Assembly: GCA_900753245.1 (NCBI GenBank)
Contig: CAADYJ010000076.1
Span: 1-5,760, forward strand
Origin: Clostridia bacterium
Lineage (GTDB): Bacteria; Bacillota; Clostridia; TANB77; CAG-508
Length of the DNA stretch: 5,760 bases
Direction of reading: 5' to 3'
The notes beneath the pieces were generated by a model. The model was not told where the DNA came from and did no database searches. It worked only from the letters and a program-made list of their open reading frames with translations. This document shows, piece by piece, positions 1 to 5,683 of the stretch (positions are counted from its first letter, which is position 1; each line of letters begins with the position of its first letter). A program made the position numbers and the translations under genes.

Positions 1-3
1 AGT

Positions 4-96
4 AAGCTAGAAATTATTAAGAAATTTGTGGAAAGAGTTCATTTCTAATGGAAGGGTGCCACAAATTTCGCTTATAATTTCTGCGCAACTTAGCTT
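4..96. repeat. Long imperfect inverted repeat (structured non-coding element)
   Basis: Positions 21-31 (GAAATTTGTGG) pair perfectly with 59-69. After a 2-nt bulge (70-71), 10-20 pair with 72-81 with one bulged T, and 4-9 (AAGCTA) pair with 91-96 across an internal loop at 82-90. This gives about 27 base pairs and an apical loop at 32-58. A run of six T follows at 106-111, but not directly after the stem. The shape could be a structured RNA, the end of a mobile element, or a dispersed repeat. The loop text AGGGTGCCAC recalls a T-box only superficially. I cannot assign a family. Confidence 0.6.
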
Positions 97-158
97 GAAC
101 GAGCATTTTTTGAAAATTCATATGTTTTTATTATATTAGTTTGCATTATGTAAAGAAC

Positions 159-183
159 AAAAGTGACCCGTCCCCAAATGTCC
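159..183. repeat. GC-rich motif resembling a dispersed clostridial (REP-like) repeat
   Basis: The text AAGTGACCCGTCCCC (161-175) followed by AAATGTCC (176-183) is far more GC-rich than the surrounding AT-rich DNA. On the minus strand it reads GGAC, a short spacer, then GGGGACGGGTCACTT, so a GGAC unit is repeated. From memory, GGGGACGGGTCAC-type strings recur in intergenic DNA of clostridial genomes and often lie near IS200-like/RAYT transposase genes. That recollection is not proof, and no transposase is present in this window. Together with the inverted repeat at 4-96 it may form one dispersed element covering roughly 1-183. Confidence 0.35.
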
Positions 184-216
184 TTTATCTTTTTTCTACA
201 TTTTATGACTAAATTA

Positions 217-246
217 TTGACAAAATATTATAATTTGATTTAATAT
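217..246 (+). promoter_or_regulatory. Candidate sigma-A promoter of the zinc-ribbon gene
   Basis: A perfect -35 box TTGACA (217-222) is followed after 18 bp by TAATAT (241-246), a fair -10 box. The start codon lies 27 bp further on. An alternative is ATGACT (205-210) with a perfect TATAAT (229-234) at 18 bp. Both would serve the same gene. The AT-richness of the region makes chance -10 matches likely, so confidence is moderate. Confidence 0.5.
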
Positions 247-273
247 ATAAGAGTAAAGTTTAGGAGGAAAATT

Positions 274-537
274 ATGGAACTAAATAAATGTAAAAGATGT
301 GGTGCCTTTTTTGTATCAAGCAATTGTGTTTGTCCAAATTGCGAACCAAAAGATAATGCTGAAATATTTAAATTGAAAAATTTTTTAGAAGAGAATGATT
401 GTCCAAACTCTATAGAATCATTATCATGTGATACTGGTATTTCTGTTAAAAATTTAAATAGATTTTTAAATTCAGAGGAAATCTCTCCTTTAATTACAAA
501 TTTCGACAAAAATAATAATTTTAAGATAAATTTATAA
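274..537 (+). CDS. Small zinc-ribbon protein with helix-turn-helix-like segment (YvyF-like architecture)
   Basis: This encodes 87 residues. The start is fixed by AGGAGG at 262-267, six bases before the ATG. The N-terminus carries two CxxC knuckles, C6/C9 (CKRCG) and C20/C23 (CPNC), ten residues apart, with an extra C18. This is the pattern of a rubredoxin-like zinc ribbon. Residues 46-70 read like a short helix-turn-helix (ESLSCDTGISVKNLNRFL), and the tail is polar and Asn-rich. The order zinc knuckle, acidic helix, HTH-like segment resembles the N-terminal part of the Bacillus flagellar-operon protein YvyF, whose function is not established as far as I know. No flagellar gene is visible here, and the second zinc knuckle I recall for longer YvyF proteins is absent. 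It is probably a cytosolic protein that binds nucleic acid or protein. It has its own promoter and terminator, so it is monocistronic. The reading frame is well supported; the function is not known. Confidence 0.8.
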   Translation: MELNKCKRCGAFFVSSNCVCPNCEPKDNAEIFKLKNFLEENDCPNSIESLSCDTGISVKNLNRFLNSEEISPLITNFDKNNNFKINL

Positions 538-546
538 TTTAATACA

Positions 547-589
547 AAAAAAGAATTTCTATTACTACTTTGTATAGAAATTCTTTTTT
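547..589. terminator. Bidirectional intrinsic terminator
   Basis: A perfect 16-bp inverted repeat pairs 547-562 with 574-589 around an 11-nt loop. The core is GAATTTCTAT/ATAGAAATTC, flanked by A-runs on the left and T-runs on the right, so either transcript ends in U-rich RNA. It lies 9 bp after the zinc-ribbon stop codon and 2 bp after the pdp stop codon on the other strand, and so serves both convergent units. Confidence 0.88.
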
Positions 590-591
590 AT

Positions 592-1890
592 TTATATTAT
601 ATCTAATATCATTTTTTCTTTTTCTGTTTTTTCGTTTTGTATTTCAATTGCTTCATTAAACATTCTTTTTGCTTCATCAACTTTACTTATATCATTTGTA
701 TATAAAGTAGCTATAAGTTCCCCTTTTCCTACATAATCTCCTACTTTTTTATTTAATAAAATTCCCGCTTCTTTATCTATTTCATCTTCCTTTTTTACTC
801 TTCCTGCACCTAAATAGCAAGCACATTTTCCAACTTCTTCTGCTTTTATTTGTTTTATATATCCATTTCTTGTACTTATAATATTTTCTTCATATTTTGC
901 TTTTCTAAATTTACTTATATCTTCGCAATAAGTTATATCTCCACCCTGTTTTTCTACTAACTCTAAAAATTTTTCATATGCCTTATTCGAATTAATACAT
1001 TTTAATATTTTCTCTTTATTTTCCTCAATATTGTCTCCCTTTTGTGCAAGTTTTAGCATATAACTACCTAATTCTAATACTACTTCTTTTACATCTTGTT
1101 GCATATTTCCTTTTAAGGCATTTATACTTTCTATTATTTCTATAGTATTTCCAACAGCTAAGCCTAAAGGCTCTTCCATTGATGTAATAATACAAATAGT
1201 CTCTTTTCCTGCAAGATTTCCTATTTTTTTCATTTCTCTTGCAAGCTCAATTGCATCTTCCTTTTTCTTCATAAAAGCTCCATTGCCACAAGTTACATCT
1301 AATAGTACTTTATTTGCACCAGCTGCTATTTTTTTACTCATAATACTTGAAGCAATTAAAGGAATACTATCCGTACAAGAAATACTATCTCTTAAAGCAT
1401 ATATTTTTTTGTCTGCTGGAGCTAAATTTCCAGTTTGAGTTATTAAGCTGATTCCTATTTCTTTCACATTTCTCTTAAACTCTTCTTCTGTTAAACTTGT
1501 TTTATAACCAGGTATAGATTCTAGTTTATCTGCTGTTCCTCCAGTAAACCCTAATCCTCTTCCTGACATTTTTGCTACTGGAACACCTAATGCTGACATA
1601 ATTGGCATAAGTATTAATGTTATTTTATCTCCTACGCCTCCTGTTGAGTGCTTATCTACTACAATTCCAAATTCAGATAAGTCTAATATATCTCCTGAAT
1701 TTGCCATTGCTATTGTAAGATTTGTTGTTTCTTCTATTGTCATTTTATTTATATAAATAGCCATTACTAATGCAGCTGCTTGATAGTCTGTTATATTTCC
1801 TTTAGTGTATTCTTTTATAAAATATTCTATTTCTTCTTTAGATAATTCTTTTCCATCCCTTTTTTTCGCAATAATTTCTAAAACATTCAT
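592..1890 (-). CDS. pdp: Pyrimidine-nucleoside phosphorylase
   Basis: This cytosolic enzyme of pyrimidine salvage (EC 2.4.2.2) splits uridine, deoxyuridine or thymidine with phosphate into the free base and (deoxy)ribose-1-phosphate. The 432-residue length matches Bacillus Pdp (about 433). Visible marks are the N-terminal helical domain with KKRDGKELS (9-17), the phosphate-binding loop KHSTGGVGDK (80-89), the family signature from SGRGLGFTGGT to DKLE (109-124), and the base-binding set R167, S182 and K186 in ALRDS and SSIMSKK. The C-terminal PYNP domain covers about 340-415. The ATG at 1890 is chosen because AGAGG lies 8 bp upstream and the protein then begins MNVLEIIAKKRDG, as in the family. 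The frame stays open 31 codons further up to 1983, but that stretch overlaps the end of rnhB and looks non-native. It is the last gene of the operon, 40 bp after rnhB. Thymidine phosphorylase (deoA) is the close alternative; length and lineage favour pdp. Confidence 0.95.
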   Translation of the reverse strand: MNVLEIIAKKRDGKELSKEEIEYFIKEYTKGNITDYQAAALVMAIYINKMTIEETTNLTIAMANSGDILDLSEFGIVVDKHSTGGVGDKITLILMPIMSALGVPVAKMSGRGLGFTGGTADKLESIPGYKTSLTEEEFKRNVKEIGISLITQTGNLAPADKKIYALRDSISCTDSIPLIASSIMSKKIAAGANKVLLDVTCGNGAFMKKKEDAIELAREMKKIGNLAGKETICIITSMEEPLGLAVGNTIEIIESINALKGNMQQDVKEVVLELGSYMLKLAQKGDNIEENKEKILKCINSNKAYEKFLELVEKQGGDITYCEDISKFRKAKYEENIISTRNGYIKQIKAEEVGKCACYLGAGRVKKEDEIDKEAGILLNKKVGDYVGKGELIATLYTNDISKVDEAKRMFNEAIEIQNEKTEKEKMILDII

Positions 1891-1930
1891 AACTTTATCC
1901 TCTACTTTTAATCTTATCAAATAGTTACAT

Positions 1931-2560
1931 CTATTTAATAATATTTTTTGTAAAACTCCTTCTATGTAATGGACATAATCCATATTCTCTTATTGCTTGC
2001 ATATGCATAGCCGTTCCATAACCTTTATGTTTTTCAAATCCATATTGTGGATATATTTCATCCCACTGGCGCATTATTCTATCTCTCGTAACCTTCGCAA
2101 TTATAGAAGCAGCTGCTATTGAATAACATTTTGCATCACCTTTTATTATAGAAGTATAGGGTATTCCTAATGTATCAATTCCTTTTAATGCATCAACTAT
2201 TATTCTATCTGGTTTAACTTCTAAATTTTTTATTGCAGTTGTTAGCCCCTCCTTTGTCGCATTTAATATATTTATTCTATCTATTTCCTTTTGGTCTATT
2301 ATTCCAACTCCCCATGCAATAGCTTCTTTAGTTATTAAATCATATAAAAGTTCTCTTTTCTTTTCAGATACCTTTTTAGAATCATTTACACCTTCTATAA
2401 AAGAATCTCTAGGCATAATGACTGCAGCAACTACTACCGGTCCTGCTAAAGGTCCACGACCAGCTTCGTCAATTCCACAAATTGTTTCTACTCCTGTATT
2501 ATATATTTCTTCTTCTATTTGTTTTAATTGTTTCAATCTCTCTTCTTCTTTTTCTTTCAT
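1931..2560 (-). CDS. rnhB: Ribonuclease HII
   Basis: This cytosolic endonuclease cuts RNA in RNA-DNA hybrids and 5' of single ribonucleotides left in DNA (EC 3.1.26.4), starting ribonucleotide excision repair. In 209 residues it shows the hallmark GIDEAGRGPLAGP (29-41) with catalytic D31 and E32, a third acidic residue D123 in IIVDALKG, and the fourth, D142, in KGDAKCYSIAAASIIAKVTRDR. The C-terminal part has HKGYGT (178-183) and HRRSF (199-203), all typical. A charged, coiled-coil-like segment (about 1-20) precedes the core, as is common in Clostridia; it is shorter than the N-terminal extension of B. subtilis RNase HII. The start at 2560 has AGAGG ten bases upstream. It lies 24 bp after the upstream membrane-protein gene and 40 bp before pdp, all on one strand, so one transcript is likely. 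All expected catalytic residues are present. Confidence 0.96.
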   Translation of the reverse strand: MKEKEEERLKQLKQIEEEIYNTGVETICGIDEAGRGPLAGPVVVAAVIMPRDSFIEGVNDSKKVSEKKRELLYDLITKEAIAWGVGIIDQKEIDRINILNATKEGLTTAIKNLEVKPDRIIVDALKGIDTLGIPYTSIIKGDAKCYSIAAASIIAKVTRDRIMRQWDEIYPQYGFEKHKGYGTAMHMQAIREYGLCPLHRRSFTKNIIK

Positions 2561-2584
2561 ATATAATTTGCCTCTTACTTTCTG

Positions 2585-3055
2585 TTAATTATTTGCTATT
2601 TCTGATAATTTATAACATGTTTTATCATCTATTTGTATTCCCTCTGAGTAAATAACTTCATCTGTTTCATAATTTACAATATAAAATCCATCTGTTAATT
2701 TAATATTTTCTAAACCTACTTCTTTTAAAGTCTCTTTATTCCATACATAATATTTATTAAAATTTTCTTCATCTTGATTTATTATTTGATTTTCCAATAG
2801 TCTTTTTACAAATTCTTCATCTAGCTTATTTTCTATCTTTTCACCTTTTAATATCTCATCATTTTTTTGCATTGTTGATTCTTGTGATAAGACTTTTACT
2901 TTGCCTTGTATTAATAACATATCAGTTTGATATGTTTTTATTTTTTCGCCTTCAACTTTATTATTTATAAAATATCCTGCTGTTATAATTAATACTGCAA
3001 TTATAAGAACACAAATTATAAGCATTTTATAGCTCATTGCTTTTTCTGATTTCAT
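2585..3055 (-). CDS. Unknown single-pass membrane protein, pseudopilin-like in layout
   Basis: I do not recognise the family. The start at 3055 is chosen because GGAGG (3068-3064) lies 8 bases upstream, giving 156 residues; the frame stays open a further 20 codons without a better start. After a short basic N-terminus (MKSEKAMSYK) comes one membrane helix at about 11-30 (MLIICVLIIAVLIITAGYF). The rest is charged and probably extracellular, with YQTDMLLIQGKVKVL just after the helix and a C-terminal domain containing YYVWNKETLKEVGLENIKL and GFYIVNYETDEVIY. A hydrophobic N-terminal helix running into an amphipathic segment, then a small C-terminal domain, recalls type IV pilins and pseudopilins. 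However, there is no prepilin cleavage motif (GFTLIE-like), and no secretion or pilus genes are adjacent. It is first in the operon with rnhB and pdp and divergent from htrA, which may hint at an envelope role. It is a real gene of unknown function. Confidence 0.85.
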   Translation of the reverse strand: MKSEKAMSYKMLIICVLIIAVLIITAGYFINNKVEGEKIKTYQTDMLLIQGKVKVLSQESTMQKNDEILKGEKIENKLDEEFVKRLLENQIINQDEENFNKYYVWNKETLKEVGLENIKLTDGFYIVNYETDEVIYSEGIQIDDKTCYKLSEIANN

Positions 3056-3086
3056 TTTTCTTTCCTCCATATCATTAGTGAATAAT

Positions 3087-3115
3087 ATTATATATTTATA
3101 AATCAATAAAATCAA
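3087..3115 (-). promoter_or_regulatory. Promoter of the membrane protein-rnhB-pdp operon
   Basis: Read on the minus strand, TTGATT (3115-3110) and a perfect TATAAT (3092-3087) are separated by 17 bp. The start codon at 3055 follows 31 bases after the -10 box. It is divergent from the htrA promoter, and the two -35 boxes are 28 bp apart (3116-3143). Confidence 0.65.
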
Positions 3116-3129
3116 TATTCTATAACATT

Positions 3130-3150
3130 ATTTTCACATGATTTTCACAT
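3130..3150 (+). promoter_or_regulatory. Tandem 10-bp direct repeat, candidate operator of htrA
   Basis: ATTTTCACAT occurs perfectly at 3130-3139 and again at 3141-3150, an 11-bp period of about one helical turn. A weaker third copy (6 of 10 bases) sits one period upstream at 3119-3128. The second copy overlaps the htrA -35 box (3144-3149). Direct repeats at one-turn spacing over a -35 box are the usual site of OmpR-type response regulators. B. subtilis htrA genes are controlled by CssRS through TTTTCA-like octamers, as I recall. The link to a CssR homologue is inference. Confidence 0.55.
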
Positions 3151-3172
3151 TTATGAAGTATTATACTATAAA
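3144..3172 (+). promoter_or_regulatory. Promoter of htrA
   Basis: TTCACA (3144-3149, five of six matches to consensus) is separated by exactly 17 bp from TATAAA (3167-3172). TATACT (3162-3167) is an alternative -10 without a well-spaced -35. The leader from the expected start of transcription to the ATG is about 35-40 nt and contains AGGAGG at 3201-3206. Confidence 0.65.
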
Positions 3173-3216
3173 ATTTAGTAAAAAATAATATATATATTTA
3201 AGGAGGAAAATTTATA

Positions 3217-4419
3217 ATGGAAAATAAAGATAATATTAATTCTAATTACATTCCTGTAAATGGAACAAAAAATAATTCTAATTCTAAAAATCAATTTCTT
3301 ATACCTTTTATTTCTGGTATTGCAGGTTCAGCCCTTGTTCTAGGTATTTGTTTTGGCGTACCAAGTATAAAAGATAAAATTATTAATCAAAATGTAAGCA
3401 ATACTTCTAATGAAACAGTTAAATCTTCTACACCATCTTCTACTTCTCAGATTTCACTTGTTAACTATTCAGAGACTGGTATTGGTGTAGCTCAAAAAGT
3501 ATTGCCATCTGTAGTTGGTATAAAAGTTGAATATTCTGTTTCTTCAATATTTTATAAAGGTGCATCAAATACTGCAACAGCAGAAGGCTCTGGAGTTATT
3601 ATAAGTGAAGATGGTTACATCTTAACCAACAACCACATTATAAACTCTTCTTCAAGCTCTTCATATTATGAAGTTGGAAAGGCTAACAAAATAACAGTTT
3701 ATTTATATAACGATGAAACAGAATATGCAGGAACTATTATTGGTACAGATGAGCAAACAGATTTAGCTGTAATAAAAATTGATAAAACAGGTCTAACAGC
3801 TGCTGAACTTGGCGATTCAGACAGCGTTCAAGTAGGAGAATTTGCAATGGCAATAGGAAATCCTTTAGGAATGCAAAGTAGTGTTTCTTCTGGTACAATT
3901 AGTGCAGTAAATAGAAGTGTAACAAGTGATAATGTCACTTACAAACTTATTCAAACAGACGCTGCTATAAACTCTGGAAATAGTGGTGGTGCATTAGTAA
4001 ACAGCCAAGGTCAAGTAATAGGTATTAATACATTAAAAATGTCAGGTTCTGGAATAGAAGGTATGGGATTTGCAATTCCTATTAATTCAACCAAAGATAT
4101 TTACAGTCAACTTATTCAGTATAATAAAGTAAAAAGACCTTATATTGGAATTTCTGGTAGAGATTTAGATGCGGAAACTGCTAAAGCAAACAATTTAGTA
4201 GAAGGTGTATATGTTCTTTCTGTTGAAGAATTTTCAGCAGCAGAAAAAGCTGGAATAAAAAATGGTGATGTTATTACTCAAATAGATGGAAAAGACATTA
4301 AAACTATGGATGAATTAAATGAAATAAAAAACTCTCATTCTATAGGTGATGAAATTACTTTAAAAATTAGTAGAAGTGGAAAAGAGAAAGAAATTAAATT
4401 GACACTTCAAGAACAATAA
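3217..4419 (+). CDS. htrA: HtrA/DegP-type membrane-anchored serine protease
   Basis: This ATP-independent protease/chaperone sits outside the membrane and degrades misfolded or mislocalised secreted proteins. The 400-residue protein has an Asn/Ser-rich cytosolic N-terminus (1-26), one membrane helix at about 27-48, a Ser/Thr-rich linker (about 60-80), a trypsin-like domain (about 85-300) and one C-terminal PDZ domain (about 308-397). The catalytic triad is complete: H140 in TNNHI, D182 in TDLAVIKI and S256 in GNSGGAL. TAEGSGVIIS and MAIGNPLG are further family marks. A six-serine tract (144-149) fills the loop just after the catalytic His. Single membrane anchor and single PDZ match the HtrA/HtrB/YyxA group of Firmicutes. 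The ATG at 3217 follows AGGAGG by 10 bases. It has its own promoter with a tandem repeat over the -35 box, suggesting stress control, and is convergent with the M23 gene. Which paralogue of the group it is cannot be told from one sequence. Confidence 0.95.
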   Translation: MENKDNINSNYIPVNGTKNNSNSKNQFLIPFISGIAGSALVLGICFGVPSIKDKIINQNVSNTSNETVKSSTPSSTSQISLVNYSETGIGVAQKVLPSVVGIKVEYSVSSIFYKGASNTATAEGSGVIISEDGYILTNNHIINSSSSSSYYEVGKANKITVYLYNDETEYAGTIIGTDEQTDLAVIKIDKTGLTAAELGDSDSVQVGEFAMAIGNPLGMQSSVSSGTISAVNRSVTSDNVTYKLIQTDAAINSGNSGGALVNSQGQVIGINTLKMSGSGIEGMGFAIPINSTKDIYSQLIQYNKVKRPYIGISGRDLDAETAKANNLVEGVYVLSVEEFSAAEKAGIKNGDVITQIDGKDIKTMDELNEIKNSHSIGDEITLKISRSGKEKEIKLTLQEQ

Positions 4420-4447
4420 AATATTAATATTTTCTTTTCAAAATGTT

Positions 4448-4535
4448 TCCTTTTTGTTCACAAAAAGGACAAAAAAAATTGATATATTATATTCATAGTT
4501 AATAAATAGTTTTTTACCCTTACTATTTATAACTA
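4448..4535. other. Two intergenic hairpins downstream of htrA
   Basis: The first hairpin pairs TCCTTTTTG (4448-4456) with CAAAAAGGA (4461-4469) around a 4-nt loop. It is followed on the + strand by A rather than T, so it is not a classic terminator for htrA. The second pairs 4496-4510 with 4522-4535 (14 bp with one bulged A) around an 11-nt loop. An A/T-only palindrome of 16 bp (4418-4433) overlaps the htrA stop codon. The rest of 4420-4564 shows no gene. These may tame read-through between convergent genes; a small RNA is possible but unsupported. Confidence 0.4.
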
Positions 4536-4564
4536 ATTTAGAAAAACATCCCCTTTTATTTTCT

Positions 4565-4598
4565 AAAAGTGACTAAGAAATTAATCTTAGTCACTTTT
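4565..4598. terminator. Intrinsic terminator between convergent htrA and M23 genes
   Basis: A perfect 14-bp stem pairs AAAAGTGACTAAGA (4565-4578) with 4585-4598 around a 6-nt loop. The left arm gives a short U-tract for the minus transcript and the right arm gives TTTTCATTTT for the + transcript. It begins 4 bp past the M23 stop codon, so it mainly ends that gene, and it probably also stops htrA read-through. Confidence 0.8.
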
Positions 4599-4602
4599 CA
4601 TT

Positions 4603-5583
4603 TTATTTATATAAATATTTTTGTGGATTTATTTGCACTCCATTTTTTCTAATTTCAAAATGCAAATGGTTTCCTGTTGAATTACCTGTTGAACCAACTG
4701 CTGCAATTGTATCTCCTGCTGAAACTTTTGTACCTTTTGATACATATAATTTGCTACAATGTCCATAATAAGTTTGAATACCATTTCCATGAGAAATTAT
4801 AATTAAATTTCCATATCCAGACATCCAACCAGAATATGTTACTTCGCCATCTGCAGCTGCTTTAATTTTAGTTCCATTTGGTGCTGCTATATCCATTCCT
4901 TTATGTGTATGATCACGAATACTTTCATTTGCTCCAAAACGTGATGTAATTGTTCCTGATACTGGTTTTGTTGAAAAATATACACCATCTAATGTAGAAT
5001 TTTTTATTTTCTCTTGTTCTTTTGATATAGTTGTAATTTGCTCTTCAGTTTTAGTAATTGCAGAAGCTACTTCTACAGTACTAGTCGTTTCTTCTATATT
5101 TTCTGTATAAATTTCTTGCATTCCTATTTGTATTTCGTCTATTTGATTTACTTTTTCTTCTTTTATTTTTTCTATAGCTTCACTAGCTTCTTCTAATGTA
5201 TTTACATATGTTGTATTTTCATTGTTTAAAGTAATTGCATATATTTTATATGTTACTTTAGCCATTTGTTGTACTTTAGAAAAAATATCTTCCTCTGCTG
5301 TTTCTTCAGTATTTTTTATAAATAGAAATTCATATTTAGGCATTTCTGAAATACTAACAAATGCAATATTTTCCTCTTTTGGATTTAATATTTCCTCATC
5401 TATTAATTTTTCAAATTCGTCTTTATTTGTAATATAACCTACTTCTTCTCCAGAAATAGTTACTTTATAACTTGGTTTATATTTTAATAAAATAATAGCA
5501 AATATTATAATAAAAGCTATTAATATAATTTTTACAACTTTTAAAACATCTTTGGTACAATTTCGTAACTTAATGTTTAAAAT
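4603..5583 (-). CDS. Membrane-anchored M23 (LytM-type) peptidoglycan metallopeptidase, probable ATT start
   Basis: This zinc endopeptidase is expected to cut peptide crosslinks of the cell wall. The C-terminal M23 domain (about 207-326) keeps every zinc and catalytic residue: H227 and D231 in HTHKGMD, H275 in YYGHCS, and H306/H308 in GNHLHFEIR, so it should be active. Counting from 5583 the protein has 326 residues: a basic N-terminus, a membrane helix at about 16-34, an extracellular region starting YKVTISGEEVGYITNKDEF (39-57), a Glu/Thr-rich linker (to about 200) and the peptidase. The first in-frame ATG is at 5343; it has no ribosome site and would discard the helix. The frame is open to a TGA at 5592-5590 with no ATG, GTG or TTG between. 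AAGGAG at 5600-5595 stands 11 bases before ATT 5583-5581, the same spacing as AAGGAG before the htrA ATG. ATA at 5589 (5-base gap) is the alternative. A sequencing error or frameshift cannot be excluded. Its own promoter and terminator make it monocistronic. Confidence 0.88.
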   Translation of the reverse strand: MLNIKLRNCTKDVLKVVKIILIAFIIIFAIILLKYKPSYKVTISGEEVGYITNKDEFEKLIDEEILNPKEENIAFVSISEMPKYEFLFIKNTEETAEEDIFSKVQQMAKVTYKIYAITLNNENTTYVNTLEEASEAIEKIKEEKVNQIDEIQIGMQEIYTENIEETTSTVEVASAITKTEEQITTISKEQEKIKNSTLDGVYFSTKPVSGTITSRFGANESIRDHTHKGMDIAAPNGTKIKAAADGEVTYSGWMSGYGNLIIISHGNGIQTYYGHCSKLYVSKGTKVSAGDTIAAVGSTGNSTGNHLHFEIRKNGVQINPQKYLYK

Positions 5584-5621
5584 ATATATTCACACTCCTT
5601 TTCTTAAACGCGACAAGATAT

Positions 5622-5650
5622 ATTATACCATATATTTTAAACAATTGCAA
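5622..5650 (-). promoter_or_regulatory. Extended -10 promoter of the M23 peptidase gene
   Basis: On the minus strand TTGCAA (5650-5645) and a perfect TATAAT (5627-5622) are 17 bp apart. TGG directly before the -10 gives the extended TGnTATAAT form. AAGGAG follows at 5600-5595. A GC-rich island (GTCGCG on the minus strand, 5614-5609) lies just downstream of the -10 in the initial transcribed region. This supports a gene start near 5590 rather than at 5343. Confidence 0.75.
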
Positions 5651-5660
5651 ATTTTTTATT

Positions 5661-5683
5661 CATGTACCCCAAAAGGGTATGTG
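5661..5683. other. Hairpin in the non-coding right end, flanked by a near-repeat
   Basis: CATGTACCC (5661-5669) pairs with GGGTATGTG (5675-5683), nine pairs including two G-T wobbles on the + strand, with a 5-nt loop. No T-run follows directly on either strand, so it is not a standard terminator. The 13-mers at 5647-5659 and 5698-5710 match at 12 positions and bracket the hairpin. It could be a mobile-element remnant or a dispersed repeat. The rest of 5684-5760 holds T-rich tracts and no supported gene. Confidence 0.4.

Noticed and set aside
1..48. Fifteen open codons from the window edge to TAA at 46-48 on the + strand, as the tail of an upstream gene.
   Set aside because: It lies inside the left arm of the inverted repeat and is too short to recognise; the non-coding structure explains it as well.
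40..75. T-box-like text (GGAAGGGTGCCAC) suggesting a tRNA-sensing leader.
   Set aside because: The TGG(N)ACC core is not matched, and there is no aminoacyl-tRNA synthetase, amino-acid gene or proper antiterminator downstream.
17..121. Possible 34-residue minus-strand peptide starting at ATG 121-119.
   Set aside because: There is no ribosome binding site, the sequence runs through both arms of the hairpin, and nothing resembles a known small protein.
240..509. 89-codon minus-strand open frame opposite the zinc-ribbon gene.
   Set aside because: It is antisense to a gene with a ribosome site and zinc motifs, and its hydrophobic, Ser/Phe-rich product looks like a shadow.
1891..1983. An upstream start for pdp at 1983 that overlaps the end of rnhB.
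   Set aside because: The extra 31 residues match nothing in the family; ATG 1890 has a ribosome site and gives the standard length.
3056..3115. An upstream start for the unknown membrane protein at 3115.
   Set aside because: It would lie inside the promoter -35 box and lacks a ribosome site; GGAGG precedes ATG 3055 at normal spacing.
5222..5437. 71-codon + strand open frame within the M23 gene.
   Set aside because: It is antisense to the N-terminal half of the M23 protein, with no ribosome site or recognisable product.
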